Numbered from the stretch's first letter, positions 9,334 through 18,453 are shown. The stretch is DNA of 64,000 nt from Pelagimonas phthalicica (GCF_004364805.1 NZ_SOAP01000002.1:1364001-1428000), one strand, 5' to 3'. The notes: generated by a model from the sequence alone, not told the origin. Program-made: numbers and translations.

Positions 9334-10479
9334 ATGAGCTTTCTGTCCGAATCCGAGCAACAAGGAACATGGTTGGGCCGTGTCTGGCGGCCTGACTATC
9401 AGGGGCCCTGTGTCGTCACGCTGCGCGATGGCGAGGTGGTCGATATCACCTCCCGCACGGCCCCGATGGTACGCGATATCTGCGAAATGGACACCCCTGC
9501 CGCTTATGTTCGCACCGCCCCTGGTGACGTTATCGGCACGTTGGGCGAGATCTGCGCCAATCCTGTCGGATCGGAGGCGGCGCATTTCCTGGCCCCTTGT
9601 GATCTGCAAACGATCAAGGCTTGTGGCGTGACCTTTGCCCGCTCCATGGTGGAACGGGTCATCGAGGAACGCGCCGCCGGCGATCCGCTACAAGCCGAGC
9701 AGATCCGCGCACGGGTTGGCGATGTGATCGGTGACAGCCTGCGCAACATTGAGGCCGGGTCAGACGAGGCGGCCAAAGTCAAAGAGGCGCTGATCCAAGA
9801 AGGGCTTTGGTCGCAATACCTTGAGGTTGGGATTGGCCCGGATGCCGAGGTGTTTTCCAAGGCGCAGGTTTTGTCAGCTGTCGGCCCCGGTGCCCAAGTC
9901 GGGCTGCACCCGATGTCCAACTGGAACAATCCCGAACCGGAGGTGGTTTTGACCGTATCCTCGCAAGGGCGCATTGTCGGCGCGTGCCTTGGCAATGATG
10001 TCAATCTGCGCGATGTCGAGGGACGTTCAGCGCTTTTGCTGTCCAAGGCCAAGGACAACAATGCCTCGGCCGCGATTGGCCCCATGATCCGCCTGTTTGA
10101 CGACAGCTATGCGCTGGATGATGTGCGCAAGGCCGAGCTGGATTTGCGGGTCGAGGGGCGCGATGGCTATGTGCTAGAGGGGCATTCCTCGATGTCCGAA
10201 ATCAGCCGTGACCCCGAGGATTTGGTGCGCCAAACCCTTGGCGCGCATCACCAATATCCGGATGGGCTGATGCTGTATCTTGGCACCCTGTTTGCCCCCA
10301 CCGAGGATCGCGATGTGCCCGGCGAAGGCTTTACCCATAAGCTGGGGGATGTGGTGACAATCTCCGCGCCGGGGTTGGGAAGGCTGACCAATGAGGTTCA
10401 GCTATCAACCAACTGCCCGCCCTGGCGTTTTGGCCCCAGTCACCTGATGCGCTATCTCGCGGGGCGTGGGTTACTTTAG
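9334..10479 (+). CDS. Fumarylacetoacetate hydrolase family protein
   Basis: A 381-residue member of the FAH superfamily, whose members hydrolyse C-C bonds of diketo acids or dehydrate/decarboxylate sugar-acid intermediates at a divalent metal. The metal-binding glutamates are seen in NWNNPEPEVVL, followed by the conserved LGNDVNLRD segment and the KAKDNNASAAIGP motif, then a C-terminal segment with TLGAHHQYPDGLMLYLGTLFAP. The N-terminal 110 residues are an extra domain of the long subgroup found in sugar-acid pathways (2-keto-3-deoxy acid enzymes); this length supports that subgroup over true fumarylacetoacetase. Divergent from the zinc dehydrogenase across the GntR-type operator, so probably induced with it. 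Exact substrate unknown. Confidence 0.82.
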   Translation: MSFLSESEQQGTWLGRVWRPDYQGPCVVTLRDGEVVDITSRTAPMVRDICEMDTPAAYVRTAPGDVIGTLGEICANPVGSEAAHFLAPCDLQTIKACGVTFARSMVERVIEERAAGDPLQAEQIRARVGDVIGDSLRNIEAGSDEAAKVKEALIQEGLWSQYLEVGIGPDAEVFSKAQVLSAVGPGAQVGLHPMSNWNNPEPEVVLTVSSQGRIVGACLGNDVNLRDVEGRSALLLSKAKDNNASAAIGPMIRLFDDSYALDDVRKAELDLRVEGRDGYVLEGHSSMSEISRDPEDLVRQTLGAHHQYPDGLMLYLGTLFAPTEDRDVPGEGFTHKLGDVVTISAPGLGRLTNEVQLSTNCPPWRFGPSHLMRYLAGRGLL

Positions 10480-10507
10480 GATAGGCTGTTGAAACGGCTC
10501 AGATTGA

Positions 10508-10530
10508 CGCCAAAAGTCATCATTTTGGCG
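10508..10530 (+). terminator. Hairpin downstream of the hydrolase gene
   Basis: CGCCAAAA and TTTTGGCG form a perfect 8 bp stem with a 7-base loop, 28 bp after the stop of the hydrolase gene and about 75 bp before iorA. There is no T run after it on this strand, so an ordinary rho-independent terminator is uncertain; it may separate the hydrolase transcript from iorAB. Confidence 0.4.
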
Positions 10531-10606
10531 CGATCCGCAAATTGCAAACCGTCAGCATTGCTTTAGATTTTTCACCAGCGACCAGTCCAGCCATCAGGAG
10601 AGCCCG

Positions 10607-11068
10607 ATGAAATTCACCGTCAATGGAACAGAGCATGAGGTGAGCGTCGAAGACGACATGCCGCTTCTGTGGGTCCTGCGGGACGAATTGAACATCACCG
10701 GCCCGAAATATGGCTGCGGCATCGCGCAATGCGGGGCCTGTACGGTGATGCTGGACGGGCAGGCCGTGCGCTCTTGTCAGGTGACAGCGGATGAGCTGGA
10801 AGGCACCGAAGTCACAACAATCGAAGGCCTGGGCACGCCAGATGCGCTGCACGCGGTTCAGGCGGCCTGGGTCGAACATCAGGTGGCGCAATGCGGCTAC
10901 TGCCAGTCGGGTCAGATCATGCAGGCCGCGGCGCTGCTGGATATGAATGATGACCCGTCCGATGAGGATATCGATCAGGTCATGTCGGGCAATCTCTGCC
11001 GCTGTGGCACTTATCCCCGCATCCGCGCTGCGGTCAAAACCGCCGCCAAAACCCTGCAGGAGGCGTAA
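10607..11068 (+). CDS. iorA: Isoquinoline 1-oxidoreductase-like, small 2Fe-2S subunit
   Basis: A 153-residue small subunit of the xanthine oxidase family that carries two 2Fe-2S clusters. The first, ferredoxin-like, has [17 protein letters not shown] plus a later Cys (RSCQV); the second, four-helix, has [17 protein letters not shown] and [12 protein letters not shown]. It passes electrons from the molybdenum subunit to an acceptor, commonly a periplasmic or membrane cytochrome in this subgroup. The next gene starts 3 bp after the stop, with its ribosome binding site (GGAGG) inside the end of this gene. The true substrate may be any N-heterocycle or aldehyde; the isoquinoline name comes from the family type. 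Confidence 0.9.
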   Translation: MKFTVNGTEHEVSVEDDMPLLWVLRDELNITGPKYGCGIAQCGACTVMLDGQAVRSCQVTADELEGTEVTTIEGLGTPDALHAVQAAWVEHQVAQCGYCQSGQIMQAAALLDMNDDPSDEDIDQVMSGNLCRCGTYPRIRAAVKTAAKTLQEA

Positions 11069-11071
11069 CCC

Positions 11072-13315
11072 ATGCCCAGTCTTGGTAAAATCGCCCGCCG
11101 CACATTCTTGATCGGCTCGGCCGCTATCGCCGGGGGCGTCGCCTTTGGCGTCTATGCCGCGCAGCGTCCCTTTGCAAACCCGAACCTGGATGACCTGCCC
11201 AAAGGCTCGGCCAGCTTTAACCCTTGGGTGATCATCGACAGTGACAAGATCACCTTGATCGCCACCCATGCCGATAAAGGTCAGGGGATCTTTTCCGCGC
11301 AGGCGGCGATGATCGCCGAAGAGCTGGATGTCGATCTGGATCAGGTCGAGATCAGCTTTGGTGTGCCGGACAAGGCCTATTACAACCGGGCCGCCATTGA
11401 TGTGATGGCGGGCTTTCCGATGTATGATAACAGCCCGACGGCGGAAACCGTGCGCGGCTTTCTGGGCGGGATTGTCAAGCTGGCTTTGCCTTTGATGGCC
11501 ACCGGCGGATCCTCGGCGGTGCCTGACAGCTATGACAAGCTGCGTCAGGCCGGGGCCACCGCGCGAGAGACGTTGAAACTGGCCGCATCACAGCAAAGCG
11601 GCGTGCCGGTGGAGCAGTTGAAAACCGAACGCGGCGCGGTGATCCTGCCTGATGGGAGCGAAATCGCCTATACCGCGCTGGCCGGTGCGGCTGCCGGGAT
11701 CACCCCCATGGCGGATATCCCTTTGCGCGATCCCAAGCAGTGGCGCATTCTGGGCAAGCCGATGGAGCGGGCCGATATGGTGGAAAAATCCACCGGCACC
11801 CTGACCTATGGCATCGATTTTCGCACCGAGGGCATGTTGCATGCCACGATCAAGGTGAACCCGCGTCAGGGCGGTGCCATGGTGGGCTTTGATGCGTCCG
11901 AGGCCGAGGGAATGCCCGGTGTCAAAAAGATTGTTGAAATCACCGGCGGTGTCGCGGTGATCGCCGACAACACCTGGCGCGCCATTCAGGCGGCTGAGGC
12001 GATCGAGTTTGATTGGGGCGAGGCCCCCTACCCCGCCGAGCAAGACGCCCATTGGGAGCTGCTCTCCAATACCTTTACCGACGCGCATCTGAACGCCGAG
12101 GCACGGGTTGAAGGGGATGTCGAAGCGGCCGAGGGCGAAGAAGTGGTTGGCGAATACCGCTCCCCCTACATCGCGCACGCGCCCTTGGAACCGCTGAACG
12201 CCACAATCCTGGTGGGCGAGAACCGGGTTGATATCTGGACGGGCCACCAGATCCAGCAATATGTCGAACAATTCGTGGCCGAGATCACCGGCGTGGATCA
12301 GGAAAACGTCCATCTGCACAATATGTTCATCGGCGGCAGCTTTGGCCATCGGCTTGAATTTGACTTCGTCAAACAAGCCGCTGAAATCGCCAATCAAATG
12401 CGCGGCACCCCCATCCAGATGACCTATTCGCGCGAAGAGGATTTTGCCCATGACTTTCCGCGCCACATCACTATGGGGCGCGGGGTAGCAAAGGTCAAAG
12501 ATGGCAAGGTCACCGCGCTGGATATACAAATTGCCGGGCAATCGGTGATGCGCTCCCAGATGGGCCGCATGGGGATGAGCCTGCCAGGGCCCGACGCGCA
12601 ACTGCATGAGGGCGCATGGGATGCGCCCAACTTTAACCTTCCCAATCTGCGCGTGCGCTCCTATCGCACCGAAGCGCTTGCGCCCGTATCCTCGTGGCGG
12701 GCCGTTGGCGCGGGGCCAAATGTGTTCATCTACGAGACCCTGTTGGATGAGGCGATCCACAAGGCGGGTGCCGACCCGCTGGCCGAACGCATCCGCCTGA
12801 TGGGGCATGAACCCTCGGTCAAGGTGCTGGAAGCAGTTGGCGAGATGTGTTCCTGGACCGGCCCGAATATCGGTGAAGGGCGTGGACGCGGTGTCGCCTA
12901 TGGGTTCTCTTTCGGGGTGCCGGTGGCGACGATTGTCGAGGTCACGGCAACTGACGCTGGCATCAAACTCGACAAGGCCTGGGTGGCGGCGGATGTCGGC
13001 AAGGTGATCGATCCGGTCAACCTTGAGAACCTCGCCCAGGGTGGGACGATCTTTGGCTTGGGTCATGCGATCAATTGCGAGATCACCTATGCGGATGGCA
13101 TGGCCGAGCAAACCAATTATCATGATCACGAGGGCATGCGGCTCTATCAATGCCCCGAGATCGCATTCCGCCCCTTGGAAATCGGGACCAAGATCCGCGG
13201 CTTTGGCGAACCTCCCATTCCGCCATCCGCCCCGGCGCTTGGCAATGCAATCTTTGCTGCAACCGGCCAGCGCATCCGCGAAATGCCGTTCTACAAGCAT
13301 ATCGATTTCGTCTGA
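11072..13315 (+). CDS. iorB: Isoquinoline 1-oxidoreductase-like, large molybdenum-cofactor subunit
   Basis: A 747-residue large subunit of the two-subunit IorAB type. The N-terminus has a Tat motif (RRTFLIGSAAIAGG), so the folded cofactor-bearing complex is probably exported to the periplasm. Molybdenum-site features are visible in order: GGSFGHRLEFD, YSREEDFAHDFPRH, SSWRAVGAGPNVFIYE and the C-terminal GFGEPPIPPSAPALGNAIF, whose Glu is the catalytic base in the family. No flavin subunit is encoded nearby, as usual for this group. It hydroxylates N-heteroaromatic rings or aldehydes; the substrate cannot be read from sequence. Confidence 0.9.
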   Translation: MPSLGKIARRTFLIGSAAIAGGVAFGVYAAQRPFANPNLDDLPKGSASFNPWVIIDSDKITLIATHADKGQGIFSAQAAMIAEELDVDLDQVEISFGVPDKAYYNRAAIDVMAGFPMYDNSPTAETVRGFLGGIVKLALPLMATGGSSAVPDSYDKLRQAGATARETLKLAASQQSGVPVEQLKTERGAVILPDGSEIAYTALAGAAAGITPMADIPLRDPKQWRILGKPMERADMVEKSTGTLTYGIDFRTEGMLHATIKVNPRQGGAMVGFDASEAEGMPGVKKIVEITGGVAVIADNTWRAIQAAEAIEFDWGEAPYPAEQDAHWELLSNTFTDAHLNAEARVEGDVEAAEGEEVVGEYRSPYIAHAPLEPLNATILVGENRVDIWTGHQIQQYVEQFVAEITGVDQENVHLHNMFIGGSFGHRLEFDFVKQAAEIANQMRGTPIQMTYSREEDFAHDFPRHITMGRGVAKVKDGKVTALDIQIAGQSVMRSQMGRMGMSLPGPDAQLHEGAWDAPNFNLPNLRVRSYRTEALAPVSSWRAVGAGPNVFIYETLLDEAIHKAGADPLAERIRLMGHEPSVKVLEAVGEMCSWTGPNIGEGRGRGVAYGFSFGVPVATIVEVTATDAGIKLDKAWVAADVGKVIDPVNLENLAQGGTIFGLGHAINCEITYADGMAEQTNYHDHEGMRLYQCPEIAFRPLEIGTKIRGFGEPPIPPSAPALGNAIFAATGQRIREMPFYKHIDFV

Positions 13316-13322
13316 GACAAGT

Positions 13323-13589
13323 TAGGGTCAGGATGCGTTGATTTGGTGCCACTGGCGCAGGAAGGGCAAAAAAGCAGTGGTTTTGGACGCGCAGGAACTG
13401 GCAGGGTCAATTTCAAGCGGTCAAGGCCGCTGCTTTGCAGCGCTTCCCGCGTCTGCAAGATTTGCCTGACTTAGCCCCTGACCTGCGTTTCATCGCCTTG
13501 AAATACAACCAGTATTTCTGTGCCGATGTGCCTTGTCAGGGCCTAAGTCAGGCAAACCAGAGGCACCAAATCAATGCATCCTGACCCTA
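13323..13589. mobile_element. Small non-autonomous element with nested inverted repeats (MITE-like)
   Basis: This fills the 358 bp gap between iorB and ccoS. An outer inverted repeat of 26 bp lies at 13325-13350 and 13562-13587 (25/26 identical; ends GGGTCAGGATGC), flanked on both sides by TA (13323-13324, 13588-13589), as expected for a TA target duplication. A second inverted repeat of 22 bp lies inside at 13461-13482 and 13535-13556 (21/22 identical; TTTGCCTGACTTAG). A frame open from the left third to the right repeat (WQGQFQAVKAAALQRFP and on) has no recognisable transposase motif and no start with a ribosome binding site. Family not assignable; IS630- or IS5-type mobilisation is possible because of the TA. 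Confidence 0.65.
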
Positions 13590-13628
13590 GGCCCAGGTTT
13601 CTTTGGGCCAAAAATATCCTGGGGTGAA

Positions 13629-13660
13629 TTGGCCTTTGGCCAAGAGGGGCAAAGCCCCTC
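13629..13660 (-). terminator. Paired hairpins after the cbb3 operon
   Basis: Two adjacent perfect stems, TTGGCC/GGCCAA (13629-13643) and GAGGGGC/GCCCCTC (13644-13660), directly follow the ccoS stop at 13675. Neither is followed by a strong T run on the minus strand, so the termination strength is uncertain. Confidence 0.4.
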
Positions 13661-13674
13661 CCCCCTCAGGCCCC

Positions 13675-13827
13675 TTACCGCAGCGGCTTGTCCTCGGCAC
13701 CCAGAATACGGTGGCTGTCACCGTCCGGGTCCCCGTATTGATCCGTCTTTAAAGTCCAATAAAACCCGGCCAAAGCCGCCAGGGCCAAGATCAGTGAGGC
13801 CGGGATGAGATAGAGCAGTGACAACAT
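13675..13827 (-). CDS. ccoS: cbb3-type oxidase maturation protein CcoS
   Basis: A 50-residue protein starting MLSLLYLIPASLILALAAL, one membrane segment (about residues 5-25) and a polar tail with DQYGDPDGDSHRIL. This is the CcoS pattern; CcoS is needed in the family for haem insertion into CcoN. It closes the operon, 26 bp after the 54-residue membrane gene, with AGGAT upstream of its ATG. The usual partner ccoI (copper ATPase), ccoG and ccoH are absent from this cluster, so those functions must come from elsewhere. Confidence 0.82.
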   Translation of the reverse strand: MLSLLYLIPASLILALAALAGFYWTLKTDQYGDPDGDSHRILGAEDKPLR

Positions 13828-13853
13828 GGGGTTATCCTATTCTGGCTAAGCCT

Positions 13854-14018
13854 CTATTTCGCCGCGCCCGAAGTGTCGACTTGCAGAGGTTGCCCGTCAT
13901 AGACCTGCAAAGCCAGCATGACGTGATAGGTCTTGATCCCAGCATAGCTGACCAGCAGGGCCAGGATCAGCGCCCAGAACAGGCGCTGGCTTTTGCCTTC
14001 GCGGTCAGCTGTTGCCAT
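13854..14018 (-). CDS. Small membrane protein of the cbb3 operon, unknown function
   Basis: A 54-residue protein with one hydrophobic segment (LFWALILALLVSYAGIK, residues 13-29), preceded by a polar N-terminus (MATADREGKSQR) and followed by a soluble tail. Its ATG lies inside the end of ccoP (14 bp overlap), so it is translated with ccoP. It is not CcoQ, which is present separately, nor CcoH (too short, no matching motif). Position suggests an accessory subunit or assembly factor of this oxidase; no function can be assigned from sequence. Confidence 0.7.
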   Translation of the reverse strand: MATADREGKSQRLFWALILALLVSYAGIKTYHVMLALQVYDGQPLQVDTSGAAK

Positions 14019-14877
14019 CACCCTGCCCCTGCCAGAGAAGGTAAAGCGTCAGCTTGCGGATCTCTGCCGCGCTCAGCCGATCCGACCAGGCAGGCATGAC
14101 CCCGGCCCGGCCATGTTGCAGGGTTTCCCGCAAATCAGCGCGGGTTCCGCCATAGAGCCAGGCGCTGTCGGTCAGATCTGGCGCGCCGTTTTCATAGCCT
14201 CCCACACCTTCGCCGTTGTGACAGGACGCGCAGTTTTCCGCGAAAAGGTCTATGCCCCGCGCTGCGGCCTCGGCATCATGCTCTTGTCCTGACAGGCTCA
14301 GCACATAGTCGATCACATCCGAGATTTCGGCCTGTTCCAGCCATTCGTCGCGTCCAATCGCCGGCATTTCGGCTATGCGCGTGTCTTCATGTGCCGAATT
14401 GATCCCAACTTGTAACGTGTATTCAATCTCCTCCGGGCTGCCAGACCAGAGCCAATGCGCATCAGTCAGATCCGGAAACCCCTTTTGCCCCTTGGCATCG
14501 CGCCCATGGCAGGCAGCGCAATTGTCGCGATAGAGCACCGCGATCTCACCCTCAAACTGCGCTTGCAGCTCTGGCATCTCGGCCAGTTCATTCACATCCT
14601 TGGTCTCAAAGATATCAAAGGCCTCGGCACGTGTTGCCGCCCCTTCGGCCACAGCCACCTGCACCGCTTCACGCGAGGAATAACCCAGCGCGCCGTGCAG
14701 GTAATCCGCGCCATAAGGGAAGGAGGGGTAAAACACCCAATATAGCGCCGCCACGGCGATGGAAATCCACAGCCAAAGCCGAAACGCTTTGGGGATTGGG
14801 GTGTTCAACTCTTTGATACCGTTCCATTCATGGCCGGTGGTTTCGCGCCCGCTGATCGGGTCTTTTTCCGGTGTCAT
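14005..14877 (-). CDS. ccoP: cbb3-type cytochrome c oxidase, di-haem subunit CcoP
   Basis: A 290-residue di-haem cytochrome c subunit that receives electrons from soluble cytochromes. One membrane anchor (AFRLWLWISIAVAALYWVFY, residues 31-50) precedes two cytochrome c domains with CAACH and CASCH haem sites and downstream Met ligands (VMPAWSDRLS for the second). The N-terminus carries GREtTGHEWNGIKELNTPIPK, the usual CcoP entry. Starts as ATGA with the ccoQ stop and overlaps the next small gene. Confidence 0.95.
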   Translation of the reverse strand: MTPEKDPISGRETTGHEWNGIKELNTPIPKAFRLWLWISIAVAALYWVFYPSFPYGADYLHGALGYSSREAVQVAVAEGAATRAEAFDIFETKDVNELAEMPELQAQFEGEIAVLYRDNCAACHGRDAKGQKGFPDLTDAHWLWSGSPEEIEYTLQVGINSAHEDTRIAEMPAIGRDEWLEQAEISDVIDYVLSLSGQEHDAEAAARGIDLFAENCASCHNGEGVGGYENGAPDLTDSAWLYGGTRADLRETLQHGRAGVMPAWSDRLSAAEIRKLTLYLLWQGQGDGNS

Positions 14878-15044
14878 TGTTGGATGTCCTCATTGCTGAG
14901 CGGGCTTTGGCGCGCGACCTCGTAGATCGGCTTGCGCGAGGGCCAATAGATCCACAGCGCGGCCAGGACAAAGACGACAAATAGATAAACCGCGCCCCAG
15001 GTTTTGGAGAAATAGAGAACGGCGTCATGGGTTTCCGGGGTCAT
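14874..15044 (-). CDS. ccoQ: cbb3-type oxidase small subunit CcoQ
   Basis: A 56-residue protein (MTPETHDAVLYFSKTWG) with one membrane segment (AVYLFVVFVLAALWIYW) and the motif WPSRKPIYEVARQSPL, as in CcoQ/FixQ, which stabilises the complex. It overlaps ccoO upstream and ccoP downstream by ATGA on both sides. Confidence 0.88.
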   Translation of the reverse strand: MTPETHDAVLYFSKTWGAVYLFVVFVLAALWIYWPSRKPIYEVARQSPLSNEDIQQ

Positions 15045-15766
15045 CGTGCAATCTCCTCTGGGTTCAGGGCGTCGAAATCAACAAGGGTGCCAAGCACTTG
15101 CAGATAGGCGACGAGGGCGTCCATTTCGCTGACCATGTTGGGGTTGCCGTCAAAGTCGCGGATCTGAACCTTGTCGCCATAGGCGTCGATCAGATCATCC
15201 TCATATTCGGCCTCAGGATCGGCCTGCCAGGCCGCGTGCTTGGCGGCATTGGCGATCTGCTCCTCGGTGTAAGGCACACCAACCCGCACCTGCGCCGTCA
15301 GAGCCTCTGAGAAATAGCGCGTGTCCAGCCGGGTCTCGGACAGGAAGGGATAGCCCGGCATGACCGAGCCCTGAACCACCGCGCGCGGGGCCGCCAGATG
15401 GGCGACATGCCAATCGTCGGAATATTTCTGCCCGACGCGCGCCAGATCCGGCCCGGTGCGTTTTGAGCCCCATTGATGCGGGTGGTCATACATGCTTTCG
15501 GCGGCAAGGCTGAAATGCCCGTAGCGATCCACGTCCGAACGCAGTGTGCGTACCATTTGCGAGTGACAGGCATAGCAGCCCTCGCGCACATAGATATTAT
15601 GCCCGGCCAATTCCAGCGGCGTATAGGGGCGCATGCCCGGGGCCTCTTCGATGGTGTTCTCGATGGTGAACAGCGGGGCAATCTCGATGATCCCCCCGAT
15701 CGAGGCGACGCCCAGAATGGCCAGCGCAAAGGCGATGCCGTTTCGTTCCAGTTTTGCATGATCCAT
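15041..15766 (-). CDS. ccoO: cbb3-type cytochrome c oxidase, mono-haem subunit CcoO
   Basis: A 241-residue mono-haem subunit. One N-terminal membrane segment (IAFALAILGVASIGGIIEIAPLF) is followed by the haem site CYACHSQMVRTLRSDVDRYG and SMYDHPHQWGSKRTGPDLARVG. The ATG at 15766 (MDHAKLERNG) is preferred because GGAG lies 8-9 bases upstream; a GTG at 15775 overlapping the ccoN stop is the alternative. Ends as ATGA with ccoQ. Confidence 0.94.
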   Translation of the reverse strand: MDHAKLERNGIAFALAILGVASIGGIIEIAPLFTIENTIEEAPGMRPYTPLELAGHNIYVREGCYACHSQMVRTLRSDVDRYGHFSLAAESMYDHPHQWGSKRTGPDLARVGQKYSDDWHVAHLAAPRAVVQGSVMPGYPFLSETRLDTRYFSEALTAQVRVGVPYTEEQIANAAKHAAWQADPEAEYEDDLIDAYGDKVQIRDFDGNPNMVSEMDALVAYLQVLGTLVDFDALNPEEIAR

Positions 15767-15771
15767 CAGAG

Positions 15772-17388
15772 TCACTCCGCCGGGTGTGCCAGGGGTTTTG
15801 CGTCGCTGCCCTCATCAGGCAGACGCGCCCCGCGCACAGTCATGTAAATGTTGTAAGAGCCGATCAGCGCGCCAAGCAGATAGAGGAAGCCTCCGATTGC
15901 GCGCATCCAGTAATAGGGGATCATCGCATCGACCGTGTCGATAAAGGCATAGGTAAAGGCCCCGGATGGCTCATAGGTTTGCCACATCAGCGATTGCGTG
16001 ATGCCCGAGTTCCACATCGCGCCGACATAGATCAGCGTCCCCATGAGGGCGAGCCAGAAGTGCCAAGCCTCAAGGCGCAAGGAATAGACCCCGTCGCGCT
16101 TCCAGATCCAGGGCACCATCTTGTACATCGCGCCAAAGGTGATGAAAGCCACCCAGCCCAGCGCCCCCGCATGCACATGGCCCACGGTCCAGTCGGTGTA
16201 ATGGCTGAGCGTGTTGACCGGGCGAATGGCGAGGAAAGAGCCTTCGAATGTCGACAATCCGTAGAAAAGGATCGCCACCATCATGAACCGGATCGCCGGA
16301 TCAGTGCGCACCTTGTCCCAGGCTCCGTTAAGGGTGAGCAACCCGTTGAACACAGAACCCCAGCTTGGCACCAATAGGATGATCGACATGGTCATGCCCA
16401 GATATTGCACCCAATCCGGCAGCGCCGTGTAATGCAGGTGGTGCGAGCCCGCCCAGAGGTAGAGAAAGGTGATCCCCCAGAACCCCAGGATCGACATGCG
16501 GTAGGAATAGATCGGCCGCCCCGCGGCCTTGGGCAGGAAGTAATACATCATCCCCAAGAACCCGGCGGTCAGCAGGAAGCCCACCGCGTTATGGCCGTAC
16601 CACCATTGAGTCATGGCGTCCTGAACACCCGAGAACAGCGGGTAGGATTTCGGCAGCGCGATGGAGATCGGCATGGCGAGGTTGTTGACCACATGTAGCA
16701 TCGCGATCACCACGATAAAGCCGAGGTAATACCAGTTGGCCACATAAATATGCGGCTCCGCCCGACGCGACAGTGTTTTGAGATAGAGGTAGAGGTAGGC
16801 CACCCAGGTGATCAGCAGGACAAGGTCCGCATACCATTCCGGCTCAGCATATTCTTTGGACTGGGTGATGCCGAACGGATAGCCGGTGACCGCCAGCAGA
16901 ACAAAGAGGTTATAGCCGACAAAAACCAGCCAAGGCAGTGTCTCGGACGCCAGTCGCGCACGCGAGGTGCGCTGCACCACATAGAAAGAAGTCGCGATCA
17001 AAGCATTGCCACCAAAGCCGAAAATCACAGCGGTGGTGTGGATCGGACGGATGCGGCCAAAGTTTGACCAGAACATATCACCATTCAGGCTGGGAATGGC
17101 CAATTGCCAGGCCAGTACATCACCAATGGTGAACCCGATCACGCCCCATGCGAAACAGGCCAGCACACCCCATTTGATCACGTCATCTTTGTATTCCAGC
17201 GGAATCTCGGGGGCATCATCGTTCATCTTGTCGAGCAGCCACGTCATGCCCCAGCCCGCAGCACCTGCGATCAGCCAGCCATGCAGCACATAGGCCCCCT
17301 CGCGCCCCCAACCCAGGATCGCCAGGCCAAGCAGCAAGGGGATGATCAGCACGAGGAATTGCAGCAGCAGCGCAGAATGCCGTGTCAT
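15772..17388 (-). CDS. ccoN: cbb3-type cytochrome c oxidase catalytic subunit CcoN
   Basis: A 538-residue haem-copper oxidase subunit I of the C family that reduces oxygen at a haem b3-CuB site with high affinity. Key histidine segments are visible: [18 protein letters not shown] (low-spin haem), [18 protein letters not shown] with a CuB His, [15 protein letters not shown] (two CuB His) and [17 protein letters not shown] (haem b3 and b His). About 12-14 membrane segments. The start overlaps the stop of the YeaR-like gene as ATGA, tying the oxidase to the upstream haemoglobin/YeaR genes; this coupling is uncommon for housekeeping ccoNOQP. Confidence 0.95.
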   Translation of the reverse strand: MTRHSALLLQFLVLIIPLLLGLAILGWGREGAYVLHGWLIAGAAGWGMTWLLDKMNDDAPEIPLEYKDDVIKWGVLACFAWGVIGFTIGDVLAWQLAIPSLNGDMFWSNFGRIRPIHTTAVIFGFGGNALIATSFYVVQRTSRARLASETLPWLVFVGYNLFVLLAVTGYPFGITQSKEYAEPEWYADLVLLITWVAYLYLYLKTLSRRAEPHIYVANWYYLGFIVVIAMLHVVNNLAMPISIALPKSYPLFSGVQDAMTQWWYGHNAVGFLLTAGFLGMMYYFLPKAAGRPIYSYRMSILGFWGITFLYLWAGSHHLHYTALPDWVQYLGMTMSIILLVPSWGSVFNGLLTLNGAWDKVRTDPAIRFMMVAILFYGLSTFEGSFLAIRPVNTLSHYTDWTVGHVHAGALGWVAFITFGAMYKMVPWIWKRDGVYSLRLEAWHFWLALMGTLIYVGAMWNSGITQSLMWQTYEPSGAFTYAFIDTVDAMIPYYWMRAIGGFLYLLGALIGSYNIYMTVRGARLPDEGSDAKPLAHPAE

Positions 17389-17681
17389 GCCCAGTCCCCC
17401 GGGTTTTTGCTGCGGTAGAATTCGACCTTGAAGGTCACGCGCCCGCGCGGATGTACGGAATGCAGCTCTTGGGGGTAAATGATTGACGGTGCCTCAGGTG
17501 TTACAATCATCGCCGGGCGGTCATCGCGCAAATAGATCAACTCTCCTTCAGAGACGCAGATCTTGCCCCAGACACCCGGCTTGGTGTTGTGGTCACGTTG
17601 CAGGGCTTCGGGGATGCTGTCCTGGTCGAACAGCGGTGATTCAGAGTATTTTTCGAGTGTGGCAAAGGGATCTTGTGGCAT
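17385..17681 (-). CDS. YeaR/TehB-like small cupin protein (DUF1971)
   Basis: A 98-residue protein of the TehB/YeaR-like family, with the conserved [18 protein letters not shown] and [21 protein letters not shown] segments. In E. coli, yeaR is induced by nitrate and nitric oxide through NarL and NsrR; its chemistry is not settled. Here it lies between DUF2189 and ccoN, 4 bp after the former and overlapping the latter, which fits an NO/nitrosative-stress role. The start is the ATG at 17681 ([13 protein letters not shown]); the longer frame to 17732 reads back into DUF2189. Confidence 0.82.
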   Translation of the reverse strand: MPQDPFATLEKYSESPLFDQDSIPEALQRDHNTKPGVWGKICVSEGELIYLRDDRPAMIVTPEAPSIIYPQELHSVHPRGRVTFKVEFYRSKNPGDWA

Positions 17682-17685
17682 CGGT

Positions 17686-18453
17686 TCAGCTTTCAAACAG
17701 ATCGACATAGGCGTGCCAGGTGGCATAGCCAAGAAGGGGGAAAACCGGGATCAACAGCAGGAAACCGGTCAGGACGGACAGGGCGATCAGCGCAGAGACC
17801 ACCGCCGCCCAGGTGATGGCGAGGCTGAAGTTTTGCGTGACGGCGTTAAAGCTCAGCCCCATGGCAGAGAAACCGTCGATGCTGCGATGGGTGAGCATGG
17901 GAAAAGAAAAGGCAGCCACTGCAAAGCCCAGCGCGGCAAACAGCCCGCCGACGGCTGAGCCGACCAGAAACAGGGCAATGCCCGGCCCGGTGCTGAACAG
18001 CGTGGTGAGCGTATCGGTGAGCCCGCCAAAGGGGCGCAAGCCAAAGAAGACAGCGAACAACAAGGTGGCGGACCGGATCCAGGCCAGGGCCAGAACCATC
18101 ATCACGACCGAGACCAGAAAGATCTGACCCGAAGCCGCAACGCCTCCGCCGCCTTTGCCCATGCGACGCCGGCTGACCCGGTAAAGGCCAACAGTCGCCG
18201 CTGGCCCCATCAGCATCGCCCCCGCCAGCATGGGCAGGATCATCCAGCCCTGCCCCATTGCGGCCAGCGCCCAGATGGTCACCCAACCGATGATGGCAAG
18301 GGTGAGCCCGTAGAGGGTCGACAGGGTTGGATGGGCCTTGAAATCCGCCCAGCCCGCCCGCAACCAGCGTTTGACGATCAAGGCAGGCGCGCCCTCGACC
18401 TGTCTGGCAGCAGTTCTGAGATCACGTGTTGCTTCCATAATGTCATCCGTCAT
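17686..18453 (-). CDS. DUF2189 integral membrane protein
   Basis: A 255-residue membrane protein with about six hydrophobic segments, beginning MTDDIMEATRDLRTAARQVE and containing WLRAGWADFKAHPTLSTLYG, a DUF2189 signature. The start ATG 18453 has AGGAGG seven bases upstream. DUF2189 genes are often found near cytochrome oxidase and haemoglobin genes in alphaproteobacteria (family knowledge); the molecular role is unknown. Here it is second or third in the operon, between the truncated haemoglobin and the YeaR-like gene. Confidence 0.78.
   Translation of the reverse strand: MTDDIMEATRDLRTAARQVEGAPALIVKRWLRAGWADFKAHPTLSTLYGLTLAIIGWVTIWALAAMGQGWMILPMLAGAMLMGPAATVGLYRVSRRRMGKGGGGVAASGQIFLVSVVMMVLALAWIRSATLLFAVFFGLRPFGGLTDTLTTLFSTGPGIALFLVGSAVGGLFAALGFAVAAFSFPMLTHRSIDGFSAMGLSFNAVTQNFSLAITWAAVVSALIALSVLTGFLLLIPVFPLLGYATWHAYVDLFES

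Noticed and set aside
11588-13300. Long open frame (570 codons) antisense to iorB
   Set aside because: It mirrors the codon pattern of iorB, has no recognised domain and no convincing ribosome binding site; iorB itself shows all family motifs.
13356-13582. Open frame inside the nested inverted-repeat element as a transposase remnant
   Set aside because: No DDE or HUH motif and no start signal; too short to support a gene call.
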